Source: Polymorphum gilvum SL003B-26A1 (lineage in GTDB: Bacteria; Pseudomonadota; Alphaproteobacteria; Rhizobiales; Stappiaceae). From it: 64,000 nucleotides of DNA. The position numbers and the translations under genes are program-made. The notes beneath the pieces are model-generated. The model was not told the origin of the DNA. It saw nothing but the letters and a program-made list of their open reading frames with translations, and did not search any database. The stretch is from positions 3,673,001-3,737,000 of the forward strand of contig NC_015259.1 in assembly GCF_000192745.1 (NCBI RefSeq), written 5' to 3'. Shown here in pieces: positions 35,901-43,790 of this stretch. Each line of letters begins with the position of its first letter. The stretch's first letter is position 1.

Positions 35901-36241
35901 ACACCAACGCGAACGCGCTGGCGATCGTGGAAACGGTCGCCCGGCTCGGCCATGCGCTCGGCATGGAGGTGGTCGCGGAAGGCATCGAGCGGGAGGAAGA
36001 ACTGCGGATCATGATCGACAAGGGCTGCGACGAGATCCAGGGTTTCCTGGTCGGTCGGCCGAAGCCGATCGGCGCGCTCGAACGCAGCGTGCCGCCCCCC
36101 GTCGGGGCGATCCTGGCCAGCCTGGACGGCGCCACCAGGACGACCCCGGACGCCCACGTCGCACAACTCAAGGACGTGAACGCGGAGCTGAAGGCGGCCG
36201 TCCGTGCCGGTGCGGGGGCGCGGGTCAAGCGGCCCGGATAA
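32948..36241 (+). CDS. Amt ammonium transporter-HAMP-like-PAS-GGDEF-EAL fusion
   Basis: A 1097-residue protein. After a signal-like N-terminus, residues about 40-430 form an Amt domain with 11 helices; the ammonium-pathway residues are kept: Asp202 in DFAGSTVVHG, twin histidines His210 and His365 (VHGIAG) and the FQVMF gate region. A linker of about 440-510 resembles a HAMP module, followed by PAS (515-615), GGDEF at 708-712 with an RxxD site (RRTD 699-702), and EAL at 837-839 with complete catalytic residues (N892, DDFG 954-957, K975, E1011, Q1031). It should couple ammonium sensing or transport to cyclic di-GMP turnover. Amt domains fused to signalling modules are known, such as the Kuenenia histidine-kinase fusion; this arrangement is uncommon. 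Confidence 0.9.
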   Translation: MPKIIGFLAGLTLSLFPSLSHAATTATALPVPGHSLVEAGLEQRLQHSMDTMWVLVAAGLVLLMQVGFMLLEAGLVRSKNSINVAQKNLFDFAFSVVTFAAVGFMFAFGAASGFGIGLDSSLFLLSELDAWGYAIFAFQVMFCGTAATIVSGAVAERMKLPAYVWSSVFTAGLIYPVFTHWAWGNLFVKDNAPFLADMGFVDFAGSTVVHGTGAWIALAACLVIGPRLGRFDRERRPVRIQGHSAVLATSGALLLFVGWIGFNGGSALGVTADLGSIIANTVLAAASGTAAGYFIGVRQNGFILPEKSISGLLGGLVAVTAGCQVLDTVGAVAIGLVGGGAAVWVNHAIERHLRIDDAVGAIGVHGIAGLAGTLGLALLAPAANLPLASRLEQLGVQALGAGLNFVWAFGMGFLFLSLLGRVVELRISPEREASGMNETEHGTRLGIGHVEEALGRLIEGKADLNLRLPVIPGDDSERLTSMFNALMDSIQNEELAQIQAADAARSREEAERLSALANATFEAIVISVDGRIVDGNAALEDLLGLPITRLKGRDLSHFLSLDDREELLKHLDEAESHPRELTVLHQDGTPVPVEMRTRMISYRGVPTRVTAVIDLRERKKAEAQILHLAQHDPLTDLPNRAVFNKELEAAIDEARAAVASSALLLIDLDRFKDINDLHGHLVGDRVIRVTAERLRQGSRRTDTVARLGGDEFAVIQRNIDFVTQAEDMAHRLLDRLSAPIDCGNGLILRAGASIGISVIPAQGGGAETIVSNADIALYEAKHRGRNAYCLFKDGMGDLMRRRRELEADLDIALEKGQFELHFQPRLQISDARIASYEALIRWNHPDKGLINPADFIPVAEGSGQILGIGKWVLDEALTVAARHLGEARISVNVSPLQFRENGFADAVEEAIDRSGLPPSRLELEITENLLIEDDARALSILRKLKAKGIRIALDDFGVGYSSLGYLSRFPFDAIKIDRSFVVGIHTNANALAIVETVARLGHALGMEVVAEGIEREEELRIMIDKGCDEIQGFLVGRPKPIGALERSVPPPVGAILASLDGATRTTPDAHVAQLKDVNAELKAAVRAGAGARVKRPG

Positions 36242-36569
36242 GTCGACGCGACCGCGTGCGCCATCGTGGGGCCAGTCAGAGCGGGTTTCAGATGCTGCAT
36301 TGTACTTTTGCAGACTCGCTCATTTTTAGCCTGTTTTTCAGCCATTCAGGCAAAAAATAGGCAGTTCTTGAAAGCAAGTGTTGCAGCGGCGCAATAGTGC
36401 TGCCGATTGTTGCGAAACCGCCAAATTTCCATTTCCCTAGACGGCTTCAGATCGTGTTCCCTGTGGTTGTGGGGGATCACCCGATGCGGCCGGTCCGGAG
36501 CACCTCCCAAAGCCGATGCTCCACCAACAGCCGCACCGATGACCTGGGTCATGATTTCTGGAGTTCGCA
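36242..36569. other. Upstream region of the porin gene
   Basis: Contains an AT-rich inverted repeat, TTTTTAGCCTG (36323-36333) and CAGGCAAAAAA (36347-36357), and near the start codon a hairpin ATGACC-TG-GGTCAT (36539-36552). Porin mRNAs often have structured leaders; a promoter was not identified with confidence. Confidence 0.4.
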
Positions 36570-37748
36570 ATGCGTTCTAGCCGCATTTTTTCCGTCCTGT
36601 CGCTTGGATCCGCGATGATCGCAGGCGTTACCGCGGCGCAGGCCGCGGATCTTCCCGTAGCGCCGGAGCCGATCGACTACGTGCGCGTCTGCGACGCGTT
36701 CGGCACCGGCTTCTATTACATCCCCGGCACCGAGACCTGCCTGCGCGTCGGCGGCAAGGTCCGTGTCGACTTCTACTTCAACAACTACGGCGACGCTCCG
36801 AGCAACTGGAGCGACCGGACGGCCAACGCCACCGAAACGCGCGCCCGCGGCTACCTGCGCCTCGACGCGCGCACCAACTCGGAATACGGCCTCGTCCGCG
36901 CCTACATGGACACCTGGGTGACCAGCGACTCGCCGCACGGCAACGCGACCGTGGAGCTGTACGAGGGCTACATCCAGTTCGGCAACTTCACGTTCGGCAA
37001 GACCCAGTCGTTCTTCGACTTCTACACCGGCTATTCCTACGGCGCGTCGATCAGCGACTACACCGATGCCAAGACCTGGAGCGCGGCCTACACCGCCGCC
37101 TTCGGCAACGGCTTCTCGGCAACCGTCGCCATCGAGGACGCGACCACTCGCCGGGCCGACCTGATCTCGCCGGTCGTCAACGGCTACGCCGGACACCGCT
37201 GGCCGAATCTCGTTGCCAACCTGCGCGTCGACCAGGGCTGGGGCTCCGCCCAGATCATGGGTGCGGTGCATGAGGTCCGCTTCCTCGACGCGACCGCCAG
37301 CGGCCAGGTCGGCTGGGCGATCGCCGCAGGCGTCGAGTTCAACGTGCCGTTCTTCGGCACCGACGACGCGATCGCCTTCCAGGTCGGCTACTCCGACGGC
37401 GCCAGCAATTTCCCGATGAACGACTGGGACGGCCTGATCACCGACGCGGTGTTCAACGGCGTCTCCACCAAGACGACCAAGACCATCAACTTCGCGGCCG
37501 GCTACAACCACAACTTCAATGAGAAGTGGGAAGCCAACCTCGAAGGCGGCTACCACATCGCCGATGCGCTCGGCTCGGCCTTCGACTTCTCGCAGTGGGG
37601 CCTGAACGCCAACGTCGTCTGGAAGCCGATCGAGGGCCTCGGCATCGGCGCGGAGGTCGCCTACCGTCAGGTCGACTACAAGACCGCGACCGGTCTCGCC
37701 GACAAGGACGAGATCTACACCACGCTGCGCATCGAGCGGGAATTCTGA
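36570..37748 (+). CDS. Porin (Rhizobiales outer-membrane porin family)
   Basis: A 392-residue outer-membrane beta-barrel with a signal peptide ending AQAA at about residue 25. It has the family hallmark VRVCDAFGTGFYYIPGTETCLRVGGKVRVD with the paired Cys, alternating hydrophobic strands throughout, and the C-terminal Phe needed for barrel insertion. It serves general diffusion of small solutes. GGAG is 6 nt before the ATG. A rho-independent terminator follows at 37781. Codon choice is more restricted than its neighbours, fitting a highly expressed gene. Confidence 0.96.
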   Translation: MRSSRIFSVLSLGSAMIAGVTAAQAADLPVAPEPIDYVRVCDAFGTGFYYIPGTETCLRVGGKVRVDFYFNNYGDAPSNWSDRTANATETRARGYLRLDARTNSEYGLVRAYMDTWVTSDSPHGNATVELYEGYIQFGNFTFGKTQSFFDFYTGYSYGASISDYTDAKTWSAAYTAAFGNGFSATVAIEDATTRRADLISPVVNGYAGHRWPNLVANLRVDQGWGSAQIMGAVHEVRFLDATASGQVGWAIAAGVEFNVPFFGTDDAIAFQVGYSDGASNFPMNDWDGLITDAVFNGVSTKTTKTINFAAGYNHNFNEKWEANLEGGYHIADALGSAFDFSQWGLNANVVWKPIEGLGIGAEVAYRQVDYKTATGLADKDEIYTTLRIEREF

Positions 37749-37780
37749 TCCCGCTCCGCATCGCGGACGAACCTACGGAA

Positions 37781-37803
37781 AAGGCGGCCTTCGGGCCGCC
37801 TTT
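37781..37803 (+). terminator. Rho-independent terminator after the porin gene
   Basis: AAGGCGGCC (37781-37789), TTCG tetraloop, GGCCGCCTT (37794-37802), then a short T run. A classic stable tetraloop terminator, with AAAA before the stem and TTT after it. Confidence 0.8.
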
Positions 37804-37982
37804 AGCGTGTCGACACACCCGCAGCCTCTCCGGCGGGCGTCATTCCGGTCAAACGTGAGCTGCGAGCCGGAACCGGAGAGCCGCGGTGTCGATGAAAGAG
37901 ACCGGGAGACCCCGGCTCGCCGATCCCGCATCTGCGCTTCGCTGCGGGCGTGATGACGCGTTTGGAGGGGGTCAGCGGTCTG
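37804..37982 (+). repeat. Intergenic repeat copy A (about 179 bp)
   Basis: From the AGCGTGTCGACA end through GTCATTCCGG, AACCGGAGAGCCGCGGTGTCGATG and GATCCCGCATCTGCGCTTCG to GGGTCAGCGGTCTG. The same blocks occur in the same order on the opposite strand at 40879-41061. The CCCGCA-GCGAAGCGC-TGCGGG part is itself a palindrome. Non-coding, with no ORF of note. Confidence 0.85.
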
Positions 37983-38020
37983 GGCGGCGCCGCTTGCCGG
38001 ATTTGGCAAGGGGCGCGCGG

Positions 38021-39856
38021 CTATTTGCGGCCGAACAGACGCTCGATGTCGCCGAGCTTGAGCTCGATCCAGGTCGGCCGGCCGTGGTTGCACTGGCCCG
38101 ACAGCGGCGTCGCCTCCATGTCGCGCAGCAGCGCGTCCATTTCCTCCGCCCGCAGCCGTCGCCCGGCGCGCACCGAACCGTGGCACGCCATAGTCGCGGC
38201 GACGTGATCGAGGCGCTCCTTCAGCCCCGTCGCGGTGTCCCATTCCGCCAGTTCGTCGGCGAGATCCCGGACGAGCCCGCGGATGTCGATCTCGCCGAGC
38301 AGGGCCGGCGTCTCGCGCACCGCCACGGCGCCGGGCCCGAACGGCTCCAGCACGAGGCCGACGCTTTCCAGCTCGGCGGCGCGTTCCGCCAGCCGCCCGA
38401 CGTCTTCTTCCGGCAGCTCGACGATCTCGGGAATGAGCAGCATCTGGCGCGCGACGGCCCTGGCCGCCAGGGCCTCCTTGAGCCGCTCGTAGACCAGCCG
38501 CTCGTGCGCGGCATGCTGGTCGACGATGACCAGACCGTCCTCGGTCTGGGCGATGATGTAGGTGCCGTGCACTTGTGCCCTTGCGGCGCCGAGAGGTCGG
38601 CGCAGGGCCTCCTCGTCGACAGGAACGGCCCCCGCCCGCGCATCCGCGGAAAGGGGCAGGACATCGCCGAGACCGGCCTGCATCGGCTCGCTGAAGCCGG
38701 CCGGCGCGGGCCCGGGGCGGAAGGCGGAGCGCCGCCAGTCCCAGCCGGCGGCGCCGGACGCCGGGGACCGATACGGGGCTTCGGCGGCTGCGGCGCACCC
38801 GCCGAAGCCGCCGGCGCGGATGGCGTCCATCGCCGCGGCCGCGTTGGCAGTCGACGCGCGATGACCGGCCGTGACAAGCGCCTGCCTGATCGCGCCGACC
38901 AGCAGCCCGCGCACGAGCTGGCCGTCGCGGAAACGCACGTCGGCCTTGGCCGGATGGACGTTGACGTCGACATGGGCCGGGTCGAGTTCGAGGAACAGCA
39001 CCGCCACCGGATGGCGGTCGCGCGCCAGGACGTCGGCATAGGCACCGCGCAGGGCGGACAGGAGCAGCTTGTCCTTCACCGGCCGGCCGTTGACGTAGAA
39101 GAACTGCTGCTGCGCAGTGCCGCGGTGAAAGGTCGGCAGGCCGGCGAAGCCGGTCAGGCGCACGCCTTCTCTCTCCGCGTCGAGCTCCAGCGCGTTGTCG
39201 ACGAAGTCGCGGCCGAGGATCTGGGCGATGCGGGCCAGGCGCGGATCGGCGTCGCGGGCGGGTGGCCAGGACTGCGCCTGCCGGTCGGCGCCGGACAGGG
39301 AAAAGCCGATGTGCGGATAGGCGAGCGCAATGCGACGCACCACCTCGGTTATGGCGGCAGCCTCGGCGCGGTCGGACTTCAGGAACTTCAGCCGGGCGGG
39401 CGTGGCGAAGAAGAGGTCGCGCACCTCGACCTGGGTGCCCCTGTGGCGGGCGGCCGGCCCGAGCGGCGTTTCCCGACCGCCCTCGACCGCGATGCGCCAG
39501 GCGTGCGGCTCGTCGACGTGGCGGGTGACGATCGACAGCCGGCCGACCGCCCCGATGGAGGGCAGCGCCTCGCCGCGGAAGCCGAGGGTGCGGATGTCGA
39601 ACAGGTCCTCGTCGGCGATCTTGGAGGTGCAGTGCCGGCGGACGGCGAGGGCGAGATCCGCCGCAGTCATGCCCGAGCCGTCGTCGGAGACGCGCAGCAG
39701 GGTCTTGCCGCCGGCGGCGGTGACGATCTCCACCATGCCCGCCCCGGCGTCGACCGCGTTCTCGACCAGTTCCTTGACCACGCTTGCCGGGCGCTCGATC
39801 ACCTCGCCCGCGGCGATGCGGTTGATCACCGCCTCGCCCAATTGCCTGACTGCCAT
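38021..39856 (-). CDS. mutL: DNA mismatch repair endonuclease MutL
   Basis: A 611-residue MutL. The GHKL ATPase domain is complete ([16 protein letters not shown] at 58-63, [12 protein letters not shown]), and the C-terminal domain has the endonuclease motif [12 protein letters not shown] (DQHAx2Ex4E, Asp446 to Glu457) plus CNHGRPT near the end, so it should nick DNA like MutL from non-Dam organisms. The linker is Pro/Ala-rich. ATG at 39856 is chosen because [23 protein letters not shown] is the normal family start; the open frame upstream is non-coding. It is divergent from the HAD gene. Confidence 0.96.
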   Translation of the reverse strand: MAVRQLGEAVINRIAAGEVIERPASVVKELVENAVDAGAGMVEIVTAAGGKTLLRVSDDGSGMTAADLALAVRRHCTSKIADEDLFDIRTLGFRGEALPSIGAVGRLSIVTRHVDEPHAWRIAVEGGRETPLGPAARHRGTQVEVRDLFFATPARLKFLKSDRAEAAAITEVVRRIALAYPHIGFSLSGADRQAQSWPPARDADPRLARIAQILGRDFVDNALELDAEREGVRLTGFAGLPTFHRGTAQQQFFYVNGRPVKDKLLLSALRGAYADVLARDRHPVAVLFLELDPAHVDVNVHPAKADVRFRDGQLVRGLLVGAIRQALVTAGHRASTANAAAAMDAIRAGGFGGCAAAAEAPYRSPASGAAGWDWRRSAFRPGPAPAGFSEPMQAGLGDVLPLSADARAGAVPVDEEALRRPLGAARAQVHGTYIIAQTEDGLVIVDQHAAHERLVYERLKEALAARAVARQMLLIPEIVELPEEDVGRLAERAAELESVGLVLEPFGPGAVAVRETPALLGEIDIRGLVRDLADELAEWDTATGLKERLDHVAATMACHGSVRAGRRLRAEEMDALLRDMEATPLSGQCNHGRPTWIELKLGDIERLFGRK

Positions 39857-39976
39857 TGCGTTTCGAGTCCGTTCGCGGTTCCGCGCCGCGTCCGCTTCGT
39901 ATATGGTCCGCCCGCCTCCCGGCAGCGGGCCCGATTCCCGGGTCAAGCATATCAGATCAGACCGCAAGAGACGCCC

Positions 39977-40849
39977 ATGAACGCCACCGCTCCGCTCCTC
40001 GTTTCCGGTCTCGGGGCGCTCGCCCCCGACTATTCGGGCATCCTCTGCGACGTCTGGGGCGTGCTGCACAACGGCGTCACCGCCTTTCCGGACGCCCACG
40101 GAGCGTTGCAGCGCTTCCGCGAAGAGGCCGGCGGCGCCGTCATCCTGATCACCAACGCGCCGCGTCCGGCCGCGCCGATCCATGACCAGCTCGCCGGCTT
40201 CGGCGTGACGCGTGCCGCCTATGACGACGTCGTCACCTCCGGCGACGTGACGCGCCATCTGCTGATCGAGAACCTGGACCGCAAGGTCGTGCACATGGGA
40301 CCGGAGCGCGACATGCCGCTCTACGAGGGCCTGGACATCGCCCTGACCGGCGACGACGCGGCCGAACTGATCAGCTGCACCGGGCTGATCGACGACGAGC
40401 GCGAGACGCCCGACGACTATCGCGACCGGCTGACCCGGCTCGCCGCCCGCGGCCTGCCGATGATCTGCGCCAATCCCGACATCGTCGTGGAGCGCGGCGA
40501 GCGGCTGATCTGGTGCGCCGGCGCGCTGGCACGGCTCTACGAGGACCTCGGCGGCACCGTGACCATCCTTGGCAAGCCGCATAAGCCGATCTACAGCGCG
40601 GCGCTGGCGCGTCTGCAGGACATCCAGGGCGCGGCCTTCGACCGCAATCGCGTGCTGGCGATCGGCGACGGCCTGCCGACCGACATTCGCGGGGCGGTGT
40701 CGCAGGATCTCGACGTGCTGTTCATCACCGCCGGCATCCACGCCGCCGATTTCGGGCCGAGCGAGGCGCCCGACGAGGCGCTGATCCGGCGCCGGCTGGC
40801 CGAAGAAGGCCTGTCGGCGCGCGCCGCCGTGCCGCGGCTGCGCTGGTAA
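39977..40849 (+). CDS. HAD-superfamily hydrolase, subfamily IIA (TIGR01459)
   Basis: A 290-residue HAD phosphatase with DVWGVLHNG as motif I (DxDG variant), ILITNAPRP as motif [10 protein letters not shown] as motif III and [12 protein letters not shown] as motif IV. The cap arrangement fits subfamily IIA, and the DVWGVLHNG variant is that of the proteobacterial group assigned to TIGR01459. The substrate is unknown; a sugar phosphate or glycerol phosphate is usual for relatives. Divergent from mutL with a roughly 120-bp promoter region; bracketed with mutL by inverted repeats. Confidence 0.9.
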   Translation: MNATAPLLVSGLGALAPDYSGILCDVWGVLHNGVTAFPDAHGALQRFREEAGGAVILITNAPRPAAPIHDQLAGFGVTRAAYDDVVTSGDVTRHLLIENLDRKVVHMGPERDMPLYEGLDIALTGDDAAELISCTGLIDDERETPDDYRDRLTRLAARGLPMICANPDIVVERGERLIWCAGALARLYEDLGGTVTILGKPHKPIYSAALARLQDIQGAAFDRNRVLAIGDGLPTDIRGAVSQDLDVLFITAGIHAADFGPSEAPDEALIRRRLAEEGLSARAAVPRLRW

Positions 40850-40856
40850 ACGCAAG

Positions 40857-40878
40857 AAGGCCGCCCGGCGGCGGCCTC
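40857..40878. terminator. Hairpin after the HAD gene
   Basis: AAGGCCGCC, CGGC loop, GGCGGCCT. No T-tract on the plus strand; on the minus strand it is followed by TTCTT. Probably a transcript-end hairpin, perhaps two-directional. Confidence 0.4.
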
Positions 40879-41061
40879 AGACCTGCTGACACCCCTCCAA
40901 AGGCGTCATCCCGCACGCAGCGAAGCGCAGATGCGGGATCGGTGAGCCGGCCTCTCGGTCTCCTTCATCGAGACCATCGACACCGCGGCTCTCCGGTTCC
41001 GGCTGCAGATCACGCTTGGCCGGAATGACACTGGAGAGGCCGCAAGTTTGTCGACAAGCTG
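40879..41061 (-). repeat. Intergenic repeat copy B (about 183 bp), inverted relative to copy A
   Basis: Reverse complement matches copy A in block order: TCGACA, GTCATTCCGG, AGCCGGAACCGGAGAGCC, GCGGTGTCGATG, GATCCCGCATCTGCGCTTCG. It has a short insertion of TGGTCTCGATG relative to A. The pair brackets mutL and the HAD gene. Confidence 0.85.
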
Positions 41062-41106
41062 AGGCCGCCCGAAGCCGGCCTTCTCAAAAGCGGATGGCGA
41101 AGCGAC

Positions 41107-41781
41107 TCAGCCGAACAGCTTGTCGATGTCGGCCTGAGAGCCATTCAGCATGGCGTCGACGTCGTCCTGGGACACGCCCTCGCCGGCATGCTGCGGGCCG
41201 TGCAGGATGAGTTCCCGCTTGCGGCGCTCGGCGTCGGTCTCCTCGGGCGTCGTCTCCATGGTCTCGACAATGCGCAACTTCTCGACGAAGGCGGAGACGC
41301 GCTGGTCGATGTAGTTGAGCGTGCCGACGACCTTGGAGATGCGCTGGCCGGTGATGTCCTGGAAGGCGCAGGCCTCGAAGATCTCGATCATCTTGGCGTT
41401 GACCAGATCCTGGTAGGCGGCGGGGTCGGACGTGTCCGCGCCCATGATCTCCTCCGCCGCCGTCATGATGGTATGGGTGGCGGATTCGGTCGCCTCGACG
41501 ATGGCATCGAGTTCGCGGCCGGCGTCCGGGATCTTGTTGTGCTTCATGTCGTTGGCGCGCAGCGCCGTGATCTCTTCCTTCATGCGGGAGATCTCGGAGG
41601 CGATCGCCGTCAGTTCGCCGGTGACGGCCGGCTGCACGGTGAGCAGGAAATCGTGCATCGAACCGGACATGACTTCCGCCAGCTGCATGACGTCGTTCAG
41701 GCTGACGTCGCCGCCGCGGTTGCGGTTGCCTTCCAGGAATTCGATGACGCGGACTACGTTTTCTCTTGTCATTGTGGTCAT
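41107..41781 (-). CDS. cheZ: Chemotaxis protein phosphatase CheZ
   Basis: A 224-residue, mostly helical protein that dephosphorylates CheY-P. The catalytic motif ACAFQDITGQRISKV holds Asp142 and Gln146, equivalent to Asp143 and Gln147 of E. coli CheZ. The C-terminal tail carries two successive CheY-binding-like segments, SQDDVDAML (204-212) and SQADIDKLF (215-223). AAGGAGG lies 8 nt before the ATG at 41781. The gene follows cheY on the same strand after 207 bp in which I see no gene. Confidence 0.9.
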   Translation of the reverse strand: MTTMTRENVVRVIEFLEGNRNRGGDVSLNDVMQLAEVMSGSMHDFLLTVQPAVTGELTAIASEISRMKEEITALRANDMKHNKIPDAGRELDAIVEATESATHTIMTAAEEIMGADTSDPAAYQDLVNAKMIEIFEACAFQDITGQRISKVVGTLNYIDQRVSAFVEKLRIVETMETTPEETDAERRKRELILHGPQHAGEGVSQDDVDAMLNGSQADIDKLFG

Positions 41782-41988
41782 TTCCCAGCCCTCCTTGGGC
41801 GTCGCCCGCGATGCCGCGAGCCCCGTCCCGCGCGGGGACGAGAAACGCATGCTCCGGTTTCGGACGGAAGTACTTCCATGAGCCGGTCCGGGAACCGGGC
41901 CGGCCGCGCCACCGGAAACACGCCTTTCGCAACAACACGGGCGGACCGAGGCGCGCTGGCCGCCGTCCGCTCCGCGACGCGAAAGCAC

Positions 41989-42372
41989 TCAGTCGGCGAA
42001 CACGGCCTCGATCTTGCCCTTCAGCGTCTGCGCGTTGAACGGCTTCACGATGTAGTTGTTCACGCCGGCCTTCTTGGCGGCGATGACGTTTTCCGTCTTG
42101 GATTCCGCCGTCACCATGATGAACGGCGTCTTGCAGAGACCGGAGTCGGAGCGAACCTGCTTCAGCAGTTCGTAGCCGGTCATCGGTTCCATGTTCCAGT
42201 CCGAGATGACCAGGCCGTAGCGGCGCTGCTTCATCTTCTCGAGGGCTTCGGTACCATCCGCCGCATCGTCGATGTCTTCAAAACCGAGCTGCTTCAGCAA
42301 GTTCCGGATAATCCGAATCATGGTCTTGTAATCATCAACCACGAGGACCGGCATCTGAAGATCAAGGGCCAT
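41989..42372 (-). CDS. cheY: Chemotaxis response regulator CheY
   Basis: A 127-residue single-domain receiver. Phosphorylation residues are all present: acidic pair Asp13-Asp14, phosphoacceptor Asp58 (VISDWNMEPMTG), Thr88 and Lys110 (IVKPF). It should carry the phosphoryl signal from CheA to the flagellar switch. GGAG is 6 nt before the ATG. A stem-loop GACACG-GGTT-CGTGTC (42446-42461) lies in its leader. No cheA or other chemotaxis gene is in the window; the cheY-cheZ pair is the only one. Confidence 0.95.
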   Translation of the reverse strand: MALDLQMPVLVVDDYKTMIRIIRNLLKQLGFEDIDDAADGTEALEKMKQRRYGLVISDWNMEPMTGYELLKQVRSDSGLCKTPFIMVTAESKTENVIAAKKAGVNNYIVKPFNAQTLKGKIEAVFAD

Positions 42373-42622
42373 CGTCTACTCCATACTGTCAACTACGCGG
42401 CCCACCCTTCGGGCCTAAAGACGCGATCTGACGAAACAGGAGAGAGACACGGGTTCGTGTCCTCGCCTCCCCACACTCCGGTCAATTTAGGTGAAGCCCC
42501 TGAAAAGTCCGTTAATAACGAGCGGCTTTTTCTTGGCCGAAAGCCGTATTGAACGGCTGGCGCCGCGCGCCTAGCTTCGGCGTCCAGAGAACGACTGGGA
42601 CCAGCGAAAAGGTTTGACCGAA

Positions 42623-43069
42623 ATGCTCGAGCTGCGGCGGCTATGCTTTGAAGACCTGGAAGTCGGGATGACGGAAACCCTGGTCAAGCACGTCAGTTCC
42701 TCCGACGTGGTCGGCTTCGCGGAGGTCTCCGGCGACCGCAACCCGATCCACCTGTCCGAGCATTTCGCCGCCAAGACGCCGTTCCGCACCCGTATCGCCC
42801 ACGGCCTGTACACGGCCAGCCTGATCTCCGCGGTACTCGGCACCCGCCTGCCCGGACCGGGGGCGATCTACCTGTCGCAGACGCTGAATTTCAAGGCGCC
42901 GGTGAAGATCGGCGACGACGTCACCGTGACGGTCACCGTGGTCGACCTGCTGGAGCGCGGCAACCGGGCGCGGCTGCAGTGCACCTGCGCGGTCGGCGAC
43001 ATCGTGGTGCTGGAAGGCGAGGCGCTGGTGAAGGTGCCCAGCCGAGACGACGACGCGCTGCGCATCTGA
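42623..43069 (+). CDS. MaoC-like hydratase (first of two paralogues)
   Basis: A 148-residue hot-dog-fold protein with the R-specific enoyl-CoA hydratase motif SGDRNPIHLSEHFAA-x5-RIAHGL, containing the catalytic Asp and His. A second paralogue lies about 3 kb downstream (45829), sharing TASLIS, SQ-x-NF-x-APV and the overall length. The start is ATG 42623; a TTG three codons earlier is possible. Substrate is unknown. Confidence 0.9.
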   Translation: MLELRRLCFEDLEVGMTETLVKHVSSSDVVGFAEVSGDRNPIHLSEHFAAKTPFRTRIAHGLYTASLISAVLGTRLPGPGAIYLSQTLNFKAPVKIGDDVTVTVTVVDLLERGNRARLQCTCAVGDIVVLEGEALVKVPSRDDDALRI

Positions 43070-43081
43070 ACGCGCCAGGGC

Positions 43082-43612
43082 TCAGGGCATCTTCGACGGC
43101 AGGGCGATGGTCTCGCCGTCGACGACGAAATGACCGTAGCCGGTGTGGTGGATCGTCTTCGGCGCGGCCTGCGCAGGATCGCGCCAGGCCCGTACCACCT
43201 CCAGGACGAACAGGTTGTAGCGCTTGACGAAGCCGTCGTCGACCACCCGGCATTCCAGGTTGGCGAAACACTCCGCGACCAGCGGCGCGCCGACCTCGGC
43301 CGCCGGCAGCGGCGTGAGCCCGATCTCCCTGAACTTGTCGACCGTGCGCCCCGAGCAATTGCCGGCGGCGACCACCTTCGGCGCGAGGCCGACGTCGGGA
43401 ATGGCGATCACGCATTCGCCGGTCGCGCGCAGGGCGGCGAAGCTGTAGGAGCCACTGACCAGGCAGGCGACCAGCGGCGGGGTGAATTCCATCATCATGT
43501 GCCAGGACATGGCCATGACATTGGCCCGCCCCTCGTCTGCGGTGGTCAACAGGACGACGGGACCGGGTTCGATCAGCCGGTAGACCTCGGCAAGCGGCAA
43601 CTCTTCGAACAT
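43082..43612 (-). CDS. Flavin reductase family protein
   Basis: A 176-residue FMN-binding split-barrel protein. VVLLTTADEGRANVMAMSWHMMMEFTPPLVACLVSGSYSFAALRATGECVIAIP fits the family, which reduces FMN or FAD with NAD(P)H or binds FMN as part of a larger reductase. GGAGG is 7 nt before the ATG. It is divergent from ribF, which makes FMN and FAD, so a shared flavin role is likely. Confidence 0.88.
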   Translation of the reverse strand: MFEELPLAEVYRLIEPGPVVLLTTADEGRANVMAMSWHMMMEFTPPLVACLVSGSYSFAALRATGECVIAIPDVGLAPKVVAAGNCSGRTVDKFREIGLTPLPAAEVGAPLVAECFANLECRVVDDGFVKRYNLFVLEVVRAWRDPAQAAPKTIHHTGYGHFVVDGETIALPSKMP

Positions 43613-43790
43613 GGGGCGACCTCCACGCGAAAGGACGAAGGACAGCCCCTGGAGGCCGCCGGGGTCCAGTCTACACCATCGCGCTCCGCGCCGCGCGCCA
43701 CGCGTCAGCGCGATGCTTGACCTTTCGCCGCGAAGGCGGCAGGGTCCGGCGCACCCGCCGTTCCCGCTGTCGCCCGCCAGGTTCCCGCGC

